From an uncultured Clostridia bacterium (GTDB lineage Bacteria > Bacillota > Clostridia > Christensenellales > Aristaeellaceae), in contig CAMJPQ010000018.1 of NCBI GenBank assembly GCA_946407745.1, positions 1-52,753 of the forward strand: 52,753 nt of DNA, in the 5' to 3' direction. Numbering within the stretch: position 1 is the stretch's first letter; every line of letters begins with the position of its first letter. The translations under genes were made by a program, and so were the position numbers. Positions 1 to 10,002 of the stretch are shown here, piece by piece. The notes under the pieces are model-generated. The model saw only the letters and a list, made by a program, of their open reading frames with translations, was not told the origin of the DNA and did no database searches.

Positions 1-29
1 CAATCATCACAGGAAAGGACTGATGATGC

Positions 30-3000
30 ATGCCTGACGGCTCTGTTTTAATTGATACTAAGCTGGATCCATCCGGCCTAAAATCCGGCCTTGATGGGCT
101 ATCCGGTATTGTGTCCAGCTCCGGCCTTGCCAAAGTTGGGGCGGGCATCCTCAAGACTGTTACGGCGGTCTCCGGAAGCCTTGTAGCCATGGGCAAGTTT
201 GCCGTGGATGCCGGCATGAACTTTGACACGTCCATGTCGCAGGTCATGGCCACCATGGGCCTTACCGGGCAGGCGGCGGACGATGCTTACAAAAAACTGT
301 CCTCGGCTGCCAAACAGGCAGGCGAAACGACGCAGTTCTCAGCCAAAGAAGCGGCGGATGCCCTCAATTATCTGGCCTTGGCCGGGTATGACGCGGAAAC
401 GGCGGCAAACGTCCTGCCCTCGGTGCTGGACCTTGCTGCGGCCGGCGCAATGGATCTGGCCTACGCCTCCGACCTTGCTACCGACGCGATGGCGGCCCTC
501 GGCATTGAGGCCAACGGGGAAAACCTGCAGCATTTCGGCGACCAACTGGCAAAAACGGCCAGCCGGTCCAATACCTCTGTAGCCCAGCTCGGCGAAGCCA
601 TCCTCACGGTCGGCGGCACCGCAAAGCAGCTCGCAGGCGGAACGACCGAACTCAATACGGCCCTCGGCGTTCTTGCCAACCGCGGCATTAAGGGCGCGGA
701 GGGCGGCACCCACCTGCGCAACATCATCCTGTCCCTCACAGCGCCCACGGACAAAGCGGCGGAAGCAATTAAGCAGCTCGGCCTCAAGACCACCGACGCG
801 GCGGGCAACCTTCTTCCCTTGGATGAAATCATGGCGGATTTCAACAAGAAGACGAAGGGCATGTCCGAAACCGCAAAGATGGACTTGATGAACCGCATAT
901 TCAACAAGACCGATCTTGCGGCCGTTCAGGCTTTGTTAGCCGGTACCGGCGAAGAATGGGACAGCCTTGAAAGGGAAATCGAGGACTGCGAAGGGGCCAT
1001 GCACAACATGGCGGCCACGCAGCTTGATAACCTCGAGGGCGATATCACCATCATGAAGTCGGCCCTTGAGGGCCTTGGTATTGCGGCCTACGAAGGGGTC
1101 AAGGAACCGCTCAGGAAGATTGTCCAGCTCGGTACCGACCTCATCGGGCAGCTCACCAAAGCCATGAAGGAGGGCGGGTTTGCCGGGCTGGCTGGCGCTC
1201 TGGGCGACGTGTTTTCTCAGGTCGTTACCAAAGTAGCCGAATATCTGCCGAAGGTCGTGTCCATGGCAATGCAGGTCATTCAGGCCTTTGTCAAGGGCAT
1301 CTCTGAAAACGCGGGCGTTCTGGCCTCTGCGGCCTTGGAGGCTATGTCCTCCATCTCGGAAGGGGTCATGCTGGCCATTCCTGACCTGATGGAAGCGGCC
1401 GGCAGCATTGCTCTGGCTCTGGCTACCGGCATTGCGGACAGGGCGCCGGCCCTCATTGCGTCCTTTGCCACCATGGCGGAAACCTTGGCCGCAAAGGTAC
1501 AGGATTTCGTCCCGAAATTCATCCTTGCGGCGAAAATCCTCATCAATTCCATTGCCAAAAGCGTAAAGAAGAACCTGCCGGGCATCATCAAATCGCTCAC
1601 GAAGGTGCTGCTGCAGGGCCTCAAAGCCTTTATCTCCATCAAAACGGACTTGATGAAGCTCGGCTTCACCATCATTGAAGCCATCGGAGACGGCCTCATT
1701 GAAGCTATCCCGGATATCATCGAAGCCCTCCCGTCCATCATCAGCGGGATCGCCAATTTCTTTGCGACCAAATTCTCTACGATGGTGGAGATCGGGGCGA
1801 AGCTGTTCTCTGCCCTCATCGATAACCTGCCGCAGATTTTTAGCGGTGTCTGGAACGCAATCGCCGGGATAGACTGGGTAGGTCTCGGTAAAAAAATCCT
1901 CAAGGCCATCTGGGACGGCCTTTGCAAAATCGGTGACAGCATCCTCGGCCTCTTCGGCACCAGCATTGAAAAGATCACCGGCCTTAGCTGGGGCGACATC
2001 TATAAAGCCATCACGGGAGCCTTTACCAGCTTCGGTTCTTGGTTCCTCGGCCTCTTCACGGGTGGAAAATCGGATGCGGAAGGCGTTACGTGGGGTGACA
2101 TCTTCGCAAAGGTCAAGGAAGGGTTTGCCGGACTTGGCGCATGGTTCCTCGGCCTCTTTACCGGGGGCAAAAGCGAAGTTGAAAAGGTCTCTTGGAGTGA
2201 GGTCGGCACCAGCATTGAAACCGGCATTCAGACGGTCCTCGATGCGGGAGGCAAATTCCTCGAAGGGATCTTCACCGCAGGCAAAGCGCTCGTTGAGGCC
2301 ATTGACTGGGGAACCCTTGGCACGGTCATCGGCGATGGTGTCAACGGTGTTATAGACATAGCCGGTAAATTCCTCGAAGGATGCTTCACGGCCGGCAAGT
2401 CCCTCATCGAGGCAATCAACTGGGACAACATCGGCAAGGTCATCGGCGACGGGGTCAACAGCACCGTTGATCTGGCGGGCAAATTCCTTGAGGGATGCTT
2501 TACCGCAGGAAAGACCCTTGTGGAAGGGATCGACTGGGCCAATATCGGCAAGACCATTTCAACAGGGGTCAACGGCTATATCGACACGGCGGGCGCTTTC
2601 CTCAAAGGGTCCTTTGACGCGGCGAAGTCTGCCATTGAAAAAATCAAATGGTCGGAGATCGGCTCCACCATCGGCAACGCAGTCAATGAAACCATAGACA
2701 CGGCTGGAGAATTCCTCTCTGGCTGCTTTACGGCGGCCCATACCACCATTGCGGAAATCGACTGGGCGGGCCTTGGATCAACGGTTGCCTCTGTAGCCAA
2801 CGGCCTGATTACCCTCACCGGGGACACCCTCAGCGCGGCCTTTACGACCGCTCACGCCACCATTACCGCCATCAAGTGGGACGAGCTGGGCAAGACCATT
2901 GCGCAAGTCCCCAACGGTCTTATCACGCTTACAGGCGACGCACTCAGCGCCGCATTTACAACGGCGCACAGCACCATCACGGCCATCGAATGGGGCAAGC

Positions 3001-5039
3001 TGGGAGAAACCATTGCCTCTGTTCCGAATGGCCTTATCAATCTTACAAGCGACGCTCTTTCCGGGGCGTTCACAGCGGCGCACGAAGCAATCTCCGGTAT
3101 CAAATGGGCGGAGCTTGGCACCACCATTGCGGACACCTATAACGGCTTGGTCAGCCTGACAGGGGAAGCGCTTTCTGCGGCCTTCACAGCAGCCCATGAA
3201 ACCATCAGCACGATAGACTGGGCAGCCCTCGGCAAGACCATCGGCGGCATTGCAAACGGTCTCATTAACGTAACGGACGCGGCTCTGTCCGGGGCCTTTA
3301 CAACGGCCTATGAGACCATCAATGCCATTAACTGGGCAGGCCTTGGGCAGACAATCGCCTCTGTCCCCAACGGCCTTATCAATCTGACTGGGGATGCCCT
3401 CAGCGGGGCGTTCACCTTGGCCCATGAAACCATTACCGGGATCAAGTGGGCGGAACTCGGTCAAACACTGGCCTCGGTTCCAAATGGTTTGATCAACCTC
3501 ACAGGAGAAACGCTCTCGGCGGCCTTTACGGCCGGGCATGAGCTTATCTCCGCCATTGACTGGGCCGGACTTGGAACCACCATCGGAAGCATTGCCAACG
3601 GCCTTGTCAATCTAACGGGCGAAGCAATGTCCGCCGCGTTCACGGCGGCACATGCCACCATCAGCGCGATCAAATGGGAAGACCTCGGGAAAACGGTCGG
3701 CAAGGCGGCCAATGAACTGATCAGCCTCACGGACGAAACCCTCAGCGGAGCCTTTACCGCGGCCCACAAGACCATTGAGGCTATTGACTGGGCCGGACTG
3801 GGCGAAGCGCTGGCGGCGGTCCCGAACGGCCTGATTTCCGTCAGCGCGGAAGCCCTCAGCGCCCCGTTTGAAACGGCAAGCTCCGTTATCAGCGGGATCA
3901 ACTGGGCTGGAATCGGCGACCAGATCGCAAACGGCCTCAACCGCGCGTGGGGCATCGTCTCCGGCCTTGGAGATGCGGCCCTGAGCCTCGGCGAAGGTGT
4001 GTCCGGGGCGGCACAGGGAGGCGCGGCGGCATTCAAGGAATGGGCGCTAGGCCTTTTCAGGGGAGCGGACGATCCCAAAACGGAATCTGACGCGGAGGCT
4101 GCTGGCAAGAAAATTGTCACCGACCTCAACGCTGGTGTAACGGGACACACATCGGACCTTGTCACCACCGGCGAACAGGCAGGGCAGGTTTTTCTGGATG
4201 CGGTCAAGAGCAAGCTATCACCCGAAACCATGTCCACCCTTGGAACCAATGCCCTTGGCGGGCTTGTCAGAGGGTTCTCCATCGATTACCGCGAAGCGGC
4301 GGAAACCTCATTCTCCACCACGGCCAAAGCCCTGCATGACAAGGCCTCCGATGAGCTAACCCTCGACAAAGGAAAGACCATCGGCGAAGCCTTCGGAAGC
4401 GGTATCAAAACCGGAATAAGCAACAAAGAAACAGCTGTCAAGGTGGCCGGTCAAACCGTCATGGGCGCGGCCTACCTTGCCATGCAAGCGGCCATCGGAG
4501 GGGCACAGGGAACGTCCTTCAACGCCATTGGAACGGCTATCTGCAACGGCATTGCTCAGGGAATCAAGAACGGAACGTCCGCTGTCACCGTGGCCGCCAC
4601 CAATGCGGCGATCAGGGCCTACAACGCAGCGAAAAAAGCCCTGCAGATCAATTCCCCGTCAAAGGTCTTTGAAAAGCTCTTCCAGTATGTCCCCCTCGGC
4701 GCGGCAAAGGGCATCGACGATAATGCCGACAAGGTAGAAGACTCCGTTGCACGCCTTGCGGATTCTCTGGCAAGCCCGGACATCGCGGCACGCATGCAGG
4801 CGGCCGTAGCGAAAAACGCCGGAGGGTTCGCGGATGTTATCGCGGATTCCGAACCGGTTCACTCAGCCGAAGAAGCGCAGCAGGCCATTGATTACGGACA
4901 GCTTGCGAAAGCCATCTGGGACGAAGCGCCGGACATTGGATTCAATGTCGATTCTGTCCGGCTGGCGGACCTGCTGGAACCCCGCGTATCCGAAAAACAG
5001 GCGACACGCACACAAAACAAAGTCAGGAGGGGAGAATGA
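30..5039 (+). CDS. Tail tape measure protein with 38-residue repeats
   Basis: This 1669-residue protein should set tail length and act in tail assembly and DNA ejection. The N-terminal third (about residues 45-350) is the conserved phage tail tape measure region, with an FDTSMSQVMATMG-like start and a GTAKQLAGGT segment. Residues 350-700 are long hydrophobic amphipathic helices. Residues 722-1291 (bases 2193-3902) are fifteen tandem 38-residue units, each starting W-x-x-(L/I/V)-G and carrying a conserved F near position 27. The C-terminus contains INSPSKVFEKLF, a motif often seen near the end of tape measures. The ATG at 30 follows AGGAAAGG at 11-18; an ATG at 23 stops after four codons. It overlaps the distal tail gene by 4 bp, and upstream it joins the tail chaperone genes at the far end of the window if the molecule is circular. 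Confidence 0.95.
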   Translation: MPDGSVLIDTKLDPSGLKSGLDGLSGIVSSSGLAKVGAGILKTVTAVSGSLVAMGKFAVDAGMNFDTSMSQVMATMGLTGQAADDAYKKLSSAAKQAGETTQFSAKEAADALNYLALAGYDAETAANVLPSVLDLAAAGAMDLAYASDLATDAMAALGIEANGENLQHFGDQLAKTASRSNTSVAQLGEAILTVGGTAKQLAGGTTELNTALGVLANRGIKGAEGGTHLRNIILSLTAPTDKAAEAIKQLGLKTTDAAGNLLPLDEIMADFNKKTKGMSETAKMDLMNRIFNKTDLAAVQALLAGTGEEWDSLEREIEDCEGAMHNMAATQLDNLEGDITIMKSALEGLGIAAYEGVKEPLRKIVQLGTDLIGQLTKAMKEGGFAGLAGALGDVFSQVVTKVAEYLPKVVSMAMQVIQAFVKGISENAGVLASAALEAMSSISEGVMLAIPDLMEAAGSIALALATGIADRAPALIASFATMAETLAAKVQDFVPKFILAAKILINSIAKSVKKNLPGIIKSLTKVLLQGLKAFISIKTDLMKLGFTIIEAIGDGLIEAIPDIIEALPSIISGIANFFATKFSTMVEIGAKLFSALIDNLPQIFSGVWNAIAGIDWVGLGKKILKAIWDGLCKIGDSILGLFGTSIEKITGLSWGDIYKAITGAFTSFGSWFLGLFTGGKSDAEGVTWGDIFAKVKEGFAGLGAWFLGLFTGGKSEVEKVSWSEVGTSIETGIQTVLDAGGKFLEGIFTAGKALVEAIDWGTLGTVIGDGVNGVIDIAGKFLEGCFTAGKSLIEAINWDNIGKVIGDGVNSTVDLAGKFLEGCFTAGKTLVEGIDWANIGKTISTGVNGYIDTAGAFLKGSFDAAKSAIEKIKWSEIGSTIGNAVNETIDTAGEFLSGCFTAAHTTIAEIDWAGLGSTVASVANGLITLTGDTLSAAFTTAHATITAIKWDELGKTIAQVPNGLITLTGDALSAAFTTAHSTITAIEWGKLGETIASVPNGLINLTSDALSGAFTAAHEAISGIKWAELGTTIADTYNGLVSLTGEALSAAFTAAHETISTIDWAALGKTIGGIANGLINVTDAALSGAFTTAYETINAINWAGLGQTIASVPNGLINLTGDALSGAFTLAHETITGIKWAELGQTLASVPNGLINLTGETLSAAFTAGHELISAIDWAGLGTTIGSIANGLVNLTGEAMSAAFTAAHATISAIKWEDLGKTVGKAANELISLTDETLSGAFTAAHKTIEAIDWAGLGEALAAVPNGLISVSAEALSAPFETASSVISGINWAGIGDQIANGLNRAWGIVSGLGDAALSLGEGVSGAAQGGAAAFKEWALGLFRGADDPKTESDAEAAGKKIVTDLNAGVTGHTSDLVTTGEQAGQVFLDAVKSKLSPETMSTLGTNALGGLVRGFSIDYREAAETSFSTTAKALHDKASDELTLDKGKTIGEAFGSGIKTGISNKETAVKVAGQTVMGAAYLAMQAAIGGAQGTSFNAIGTAICNGIAQGIKNGTSAVTVAATNAAIRAYNAAKKALQINSPSKVFEKLFQYVPLGAAKGIDDNADKVEDSVARLADSLASPDIAARMQAAVAKNAGGFADVIADSEPVHSAEEAQQAIDYGQLAKAIWDEAPDIGFNVDSVRLADLLEPRVSEKQATRTQNKVRRGE
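2193..3902 (+). repeat. Fifteen tandem 114-bp (38-residue) repeats in the tape measure gene
   Basis: Each unit starts with a TGG codon followed by a pattern like WAGLGxTIxxVxNGL, then a TGxALSAAFTxAH-like stretch. The first unit begins at residue 722, and the sixteenth tryptophan falls exactly 15 x 38 residues later at base 3903. The protein pattern is far better kept than the DNA, so the array is old or under selection rather than freshly duplicated. Looser, longer units (WGDIY, WGDIF) precede it. Confidence 0.93.
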
Positions 5040-5815
5040 TGCCCGGATATTTTAACCTTGGGAGATTCAATCTCCTGTCCGGCGAAATCTCAGTCCGAAA
5101 CAACCCGGTCATGTTCGGCGGGTATGCCATCACGGATATTGTGCCGTATGCGAATATCTTGGATGTCAGAATCGGATCCCCGGCCATTGAAACAAGCACC
5201 ATCACGCCCGGCATTTCTGCCGGGTCTCTCTTTGCCCGTAACCGCCACAAAACGCGCGTCATTGAGGTGGATATTGAACTTCCCTTGGATAAAGAATCAT
5301 ACCCGGAAAACGTTCGAGCGATCCGGGCATGGGCATCAAGCCGGGAACCCATGCAGCTTGTCCTATCTGCCTATAAGGGCAGGTACATCATGGCAAGCTG
5401 CACCAACCTCAATGAATTCTCCGTCAAAACGTGGTGGAAGCCCGTAACGGTCAAATTTGAGTGCTGGCAGGCTTATTTCGTATCATCCCAGCCCTCTGCC
5501 GCTCAAATCGGCCAGAATTTGAAAATATACGGGGACGCGGAACCACTTGCGGTCATCAGCTACGCTCTCGGAGGATCTGGCCGCCTTGTCAATCCACAAT
5601 GGACCTTTGATCAGGAAACTTTCATCAAGCTCAGCGGTACCTTTACCGGCGGAACCTTTGAAATTGACATCAACCGGCAGAGTGTCTATCACAACGGCCA
5701 GTCCGTCATGAACAAGCTCACGCTGGACAGCCGCTTTCCTTCCATCCTTCCGGGGGACCACACCATCACGGGACCGTCCGGCGGCATCATCACTTGGCAC
5801 GAAAGGTGGCTCTGA
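5036..5815 (+). CDS. Distal tail protein (Dit-like)
   Basis: This 259-residue protein is the likely hub that joins the tail tube to the tip. The N-terminal half (about 1-140) looks like the siphovirus tail component family, including the segment ETSTITPGISAGSLFARNRHK and an expected beta-rich organisation. The C-terminal part resembles the galectin-like fold of Dit proteins, ending in ITWHERWL. The start ATGATG follows GGAGGGGAGA, and the gene overlaps the tape measure stop. Position between tape measure and tail-tip protein is the standard siphovirus order. Confidence 0.88.
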   Translation: MMPGYFNLGRFNLLSGEISVRNNPVMFGGYAITDIVPYANILDVRIGSPAIETSTITPGISAGSLFARNRHKTRVIEVDIELPLDKESYPENVRAIRAWASSREPMQLVLSAYKGRYIMASCTNLNEFSVKTWWKPVTVKFECWQAYFVSSQPSAAQIGQNLKIYGDAEPLAVISYALGGSGRLVNPQWTFDQETFIKLSGTFTGGTFEIDINRQSVYHNGQSVMNKLTLDSRFPSILPGDHTITGPSGGIITWHERWL

Positions 5816-5818
5816 TCC

Positions 5819-8800
5819 ATGGAAAAAGTACAATGCTATTTCCTCAACAAGGATGACGCCATCCTTTTTGTCCGGGATGACGCAATCACATTCGTGGCTG
5901 AGGAAGCGGATTTGGAGCTGGACTGCTCTTTCCCCATCGACACGCAAAAACCTATCCAGAAGGGCATGAAGATCGGCTTCTACGACATTGACAACAAGCT
6001 GGTTTTTTATGAAATCCGCACCGTGGAAGAAGACGCGATCTCCATGACCACGGCCATCTATGCGGAGCATGCCCTCATCCCGGAAATGTTGGAAGACCCG
6101 ATAACCGACATCAGGGCCAGTGCGGCGACGGCCTCCGAAGCCCTCTCGGCAGTCCTCAGCGGAACCCGCTGGCAGGTCCGCAATTCCATAGACACGCAGC
6201 GGGTCTCCTGCCGGTTCTGGTATATAAACCGCTGGGAAGCCCTCAAGCTCATCCGGGAAAAATGGAATGTAGCATTTTCCTTCTCTTGGGAAATCGACGG
6301 ATCCCAAATCGTCAGCCGCTATGTGGACATCATCTCCAAAGAACCGGTCAACCGCGGGAAGCGCTTCGACACCCTCAAGGATATCTCGGCGCTCAAGGTA
6401 GCCTATGACGATACGGAAACCTGCACAGCCCTTTACGGACGCGGGGCAGATGAAAAAACCGACGAAAAGGATCAGGACGAACAGGGAAACACCTACGATC
6501 ACAAGATTTCCTTTGCCTCTGTTGTCTGGTCCACCCAGAGCGGGGATCCGGCCAACAAACCGTCTGGCCAGCAATATGTGGAGGACGTACAGGCGACGGC
6601 CATCTATGGACGCTCCGGCAGGATGCGGGCGCGGTTCATAGATTTCAGCAACTGCACAGACCCGGCGGAGCTGCTGCGCCTTACATGGAACGCCCTGCAG
6701 CTGGTCAACAAACCCAAAGTCACCATCAAGGCAACCGTGGCGGACCTTGAAAAAATCTGGGGGTACAAGCCTGAGGCGGTACGCCTCAATGACTGGGGAC
6801 TGGTCATTGCGGATTCTACCATGACCCAGATAGAAACCACCGTGGTAGATGTCAAGCGTGATTATATCAATCCTCAGCAGACTAAAATCACCCTTGGCAA
6901 CAAGGTCATCACCATATCGGACATTCAGGCGGAATATCAGGCCCACACCCGCAAGGTGGAGGAAGAAGCACACAGGGCAGGCGGCGCCGCCTCGGCGGCC
7001 AGCGAAAAGATTGACCAGACGCAGCAGGAACTCCGACTTGAATTTGCCGGGGCGCAGAGCGCCATCTATTCGTCCCTCTACATGACCGCCGAAGAACTTG
7101 AAATTGAATTCACAAACGGCATTTCGGATCTTCATTCTCAGATCCATGTCACGGCGGAAGAACTCAAAACAGAATTTCAGAAAAGCGAAAGCAAGATTTA
7201 TTCTTCCATCCGCCAGACAGCGGAAGACCTGCAGGTCGAATTCGGAAGCGTGGATTCTGACCTCTATTCTACCATCCATGCGTCCGCGGAAGCCCTGCAG
7301 ACGGAATTCCACACGGCCAACAGCGCCATCTATTCCACCATCCAGCAGACGGCGCAAACGCTGGAAACGGAATTCGGCGACGCGGTGTCCGACCTCCATT
7401 CCTCCATATCCCAGACAGCCGAATCCATCCAGACGGAACTCCATACAGCGCAGAGCGCGATTTACTCCTATGTTGTCCAGACTGCCGAAGGGATGGAGGC
7501 TGAGTTCGGCAACAGCCTGTCCGGGGCCTATGCCTATATTGCGGCATCGGCGGATGAAATCAAATCGGAGCTGCATACCTCGGAAAGCTCCATCTATTCC
7601 GAAATCAGCCAGACGGCAAGCGGCGTTCGCATGGAGTTTGGCAATGCCCTCTCCGGGGTCTATTCCTCCATATCCTCAACCGCGTCCTCTCTGCAATCGG
7701 AATTCCATAGCGCGGACAGCAGCATTTACTCCAAAATCTCCCAGACAAAAAGCACCATAGAAACCGAGATCCATAGCACAGAAAGCAGCCTCCGGTCCTC
7801 CATCAAACAGGAGGCGGACAGGATCGGCCTTGTCGTAGAGGGGACCGGGGCCAATGCCAAAGTCAAAAAAGCCGCCATTGTTGCAGCCGTCAAGGACAGC
7901 AACGGGTATCTGGAAAGCACCATCAAAATTGACGCTGATAAAGTCTATATTGGCTCTGAAAAAAGCACTACCGTCATAGCCGGGAAATGCACTCTGGACG
8001 ATGTTACGGCGGACTATATCGGCGGCAAAATAGCCACGCTTTCAACGCTCAACGGCATTGCAGGCTCTTTCACTGGCAACCTTTCATGCTCTGGCCTGCT
8101 GGCCGGTCAGGTTTACGTTGGAAGCGGCAGCGGGTACAGGAATATATCAAACCCGGTTATGAGCGTCGTGCTCACAGGCCCGGTTGATAACGTCTATACC
8201 CTTACGTCAACGAAATCGGACGGCACATATAGCAGCTACCCTTTTAGCCGCGCCACTTCACTGAGCGGTTCGTGGAGTGGCCGCAACTATACAGTCACCG
8301 CAGACCCTCAAGGCAATACGAAGACCGGCATTGTCTATAACGGCCTTGTCCCGACCGGCACTGTTTCAAAGAACGGCAAAGACGTTAAGAAAACCTTTAT
8401 TGTCTACAGTGATGACGGAAACGGGGATGCTGATTCCATCATCATGCAGCATGAGGTCAGTATTGACGCCTCTTCCGTCTATACGGACGGCTATACGGAC
8501 GGCTGGGACGCCGCAAGGGCGAAGGTGGTTTTGCCGGCTCAGGCAGGCAGCGGGGAGGTCACATCCTTTGTTTTCAAAGCCCCATCGGCAACCGAAGGCG
8601 AACAGCAGACATATACTTTCACCATCCAAAAGGGGCAAACGCCCGGCTCATCCGGCTATGCTTCGGTCGCTCTTTCCGGAACGGTAGTCGGTCGCATATC
8701 AATCGGCAACTGGTATACTGCCGGCTATAACGACGGAAAGCCGGTCAGCGGTACCGCCGGAGGGCGTACAAGCGGGGTCTCCGCTCTGGTTCATGATTTC

Positions 8801-9487
8801 ACCATCACAAAGGGCGACGGTACCACGGCCACCCTGCAGATCAACGTAAGCGACATCTACGCCACCGCAAGAAATGGGTATACCTACGGAACCTTTACCC
8901 CGGCGACTGTTACCACGCAGGGAACGGCCCATGAGGAAATTACTCCGATAGGCACGGAGTATCATTACACCTATACCCATCTTTACAAGGCCGGAAGCAG
9001 CAACACGTATTATCAGGCTGGCAGCAATAAGACCTATTACAACTACGGCGGAACATATTCCGGCTACGCAGGCGACGGAGGATATATCGTCGGAAGAGGA
9101 GATTCTGTTTCGGTTACGCCATGCGGAAACGCTGTCAGGTTTAAGCGCCATACGAAAAGCGAGGTCCCGACCGGTACATGGTATTCTATAAATTCATCCG
9201 ATTATGACCTCACCTATTACGTTGGTGGTTCGTCAACGACATACTACAAAGGGAACGGAGTTTCCGGCTATCTTAGAGGGTCCTCAATCTCAGGCTATAA
9301 GCAGGGCAGTTCTGTCACTGTCACGGAACAGGGGTCGGCTGTCACGGTCACGGAACAGGGGGCCTCTCAATACGCCTATGTTTCAGATTCGGACGGGTCC
9401 GTTGTCAGATATGCTGCAGGTACCAAAGTCACCGGGCTATACAACGCGGGCACCGAAGTATCCAACACCTACTACACCAAAAGCTAA
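5819..9487 (+). CDS. Tail-tip / tail-associated protein (prophage endopeptidase tail type) with 22-residue repeats
   Basis: This 1222-residue protein follows Dit, as Tal or receptor-tip proteins do. Residues 1-390 resemble the prophage tail endopeptidase family (phage minor structural protein N-terminal region); no catalytic site is obvious. Residues 416-679 are about twelve 22-residue units of the form IYSxIxxTAxxLxxEFxxxxSx, predicted helical and probably trimeric coiled coil. After a short segment resembling fibre shaft (residues 680-800), the C-terminus (about 880-1222) is rich in Tyr, Gly, Ser and Thr, with internal repeats such as VTVTEQGSAVTVTEQG and STTYYKGN. It probably forms the central fibre reaching the cell surface. 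An AAAGGTGG ribosome binding site precedes the ATG at 5819. Confidence 0.85.
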   Translation: MEKVQCYFLNKDDAILFVRDDAITFVAEEADLELDCSFPIDTQKPIQKGMKIGFYDIDNKLVFYEIRTVEEDAISMTTAIYAEHALIPEMLEDPITDIRASAATASEALSAVLSGTRWQVRNSIDTQRVSCRFWYINRWEALKLIREKWNVAFSFSWEIDGSQIVSRYVDIISKEPVNRGKRFDTLKDISALKVAYDDTETCTALYGRGADEKTDEKDQDEQGNTYDHKISFASVVWSTQSGDPANKPSGQQYVEDVQATAIYGRSGRMRARFIDFSNCTDPAELLRLTWNALQLVNKPKVTIKATVADLEKIWGYKPEAVRLNDWGLVIADSTMTQIETTVVDVKRDYINPQQTKITLGNKVITISDIQAEYQAHTRKVEEEAHRAGGAASAASEKIDQTQQELRLEFAGAQSAIYSSLYMTAEELEIEFTNGISDLHSQIHVTAEELKTEFQKSESKIYSSIRQTAEDLQVEFGSVDSDLYSTIHASAEALQTEFHTANSAIYSTIQQTAQTLETEFGDAVSDLHSSISQTAESIQTELHTAQSAIYSYVVQTAEGMEAEFGNSLSGAYAYIAASADEIKSELHTSESSIYSEISQTASGVRMEFGNALSGVYSSISSTASSLQSEFHSADSSIYSKISQTKSTIETEIHSTESSLRSSIKQEADRIGLVVEGTGANAKVKKAAIVAAVKDSNGYLESTIKIDADKVYIGSEKSTTVIAGKCTLDDVTADYIGGKIATLSTLNGIAGSFTGNLSCSGLLAGQVYVGSGSGYRNISNPVMSVVLTGPVDNVYTLTSTKSDGTYSSYPFSRATSLSGSWSGRNYTVTADPQGNTKTGIVYNGLVPTGTVSKNGKDVKKTFIVYSDDGNGDADSIIMQHEVSIDASSVYTDGYTDGWDAARAKVVLPAQAGSGEVTSFVFKAPSATEGEQQTYTFTIQKGQTPGSSGYASVALSGTVVGRISIGNWYTAGYNDGKPVSGTAGGRTSGVSALVHDFTITKGDGTTATLQINVSDIYATARNGYTYGTFTPATVTTQGTAHEEITPIGTEYHYTYTHLYKAGSSNTYYQAGSNKTYYNYGGTYSGYAGDGGYIVGRGDSVSVTPCGNAVRFKRHTKSEVPTGTWYSINSSDYDLTYYVGGSSTTYYKGNGVSGYLRGSSISGYKQGSSVTVTEQGSAVTVTEQGASQYAYVSDSDGSVVRYAAGTKVTGLYNAGTEVSNTYYTKS
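7064..7855 (+). repeat. Twelve 66-bp (22-residue) repeats in the tail-tip protein gene
   Basis: Units begin (I/L/V)(Y/H)S and carry TA near position 8 and (E/T)EF near position 15. Odd and even units differ: those ending with a GNxLSG-like turn alternate with those ending in a HTxxS-like turn, giving a 44-residue superperiod. The pattern fits a long coiled-coil shaft. The last unit (starting LRSSIKQEADRIG) is degenerate. Confidence 0.88.
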
Positions 9488-9503
9488 AAGGAGGAGCAGA
9501 ACC

Positions 9504-9737
9504 ATGAATGAAACTGTGACAGTCACCGACGTACTCTTGGGCAACATTGGCAAGCTGGAAAACATCCGTATTCCGGCAAAGGAGATCGCGGCAATCAACG
9601 CAATCAATGAGGTGGTACATGACCTCATGGTCTGCGTGGATGCAATTATGGCGGACGCTCAGGCCCAGAAGGAAGCCCAGAACCAGCAACCGGAACAGGC
9701 GGAGGAGGAACCGAAGGATGACGCTGACGCTCAGTGA
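9504..9737 (+). CDS. Small tail-module protein, unknown function
   Basis: A 77-residue acidic protein. It has a helical middle (IPAKEIAAINAINEVVHDLMVCVDAIMAD) and a Gln/Glu-rich C-terminal tail. I do not recognise the family. Its ribosome binding site AAAAGGAGGAG stands directly after the tail-tip stop codon, and its end overlaps the next gene by 20 bp, so it is co-translated with the tail tip. It could be a chaperone or accessory part of the tip. Confidence 0.75.
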   Translation: MNETVTVTDVLLGNIGKLENIRIPAKEIAAINAINEVVHDLMVCVDAIMADAQAQKEAQNQQPEQAEEEPKDDADAQ

Positions 9738-9984
9738 CGGAACCGTGTTCCAAAATAGCCACGCAATTGAAAACGGAACAAACCTGCACATCTATGTTCA
9801 GGACGGCCAGAGCGACATCCGGGACGTCTTCGAGGCCTTCATTGACCCTGAAAAAACATCGGAGATCATTTTTCAGGACCTTGGAGACCAGACAGCCATC
9901 TTTCGCGGCTATAACAAGCTCATTGCCGTCCGAGATGAAGGCCGGGGCCTCTTTACGGCAATTCTCACCGTAAGACCGGCATAA
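9718..9984 (+). CDS. Small tail-module protein, unknown function
   Basis: An 88-residue protein starting MTLTLSDGTVFQNSHAIENG. It alternates short hydrophobic strands and turns, so it is probably beta-rich, and it resembles small proteins found after tail fibres in Bacillota phages. The ATG at 9718 uses a GGAGGAGG site inside the end of the upstream gene. It is followed by the glycosyltransferase gene after a GAAAGGAG ribosome binding site. Confidence 0.72.
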   Translation: MTLTLSDGTVFQNSHAIENGTNLHIYVQDGQSDIRDVFEAFIDPEKTSEIIFQDLGDQTAIFRGYNKLIAVRDEGRGLFTAILTVRPA

Positions 9985-10002
9985 CAGAAAGGAGCCTAAT
10001 AC

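Noticed and set aside
5483-7576. Minus-strand open frame of 697 codons opposite the tail genes
   Set aside because: No ribosome binding site or operon partner, runs opposite to well-supported Dit and tail-tip genes, and is Arg/Gly/Cys-rich as expected for an antisense shadow of GC-rich coding DNA.
5819-9487. A second VR in the tail-tip protein
   Set aside because: No copy of the TR core (GGCGGCAACGCC with the flanking pattern) was found there; only one VR is visible.
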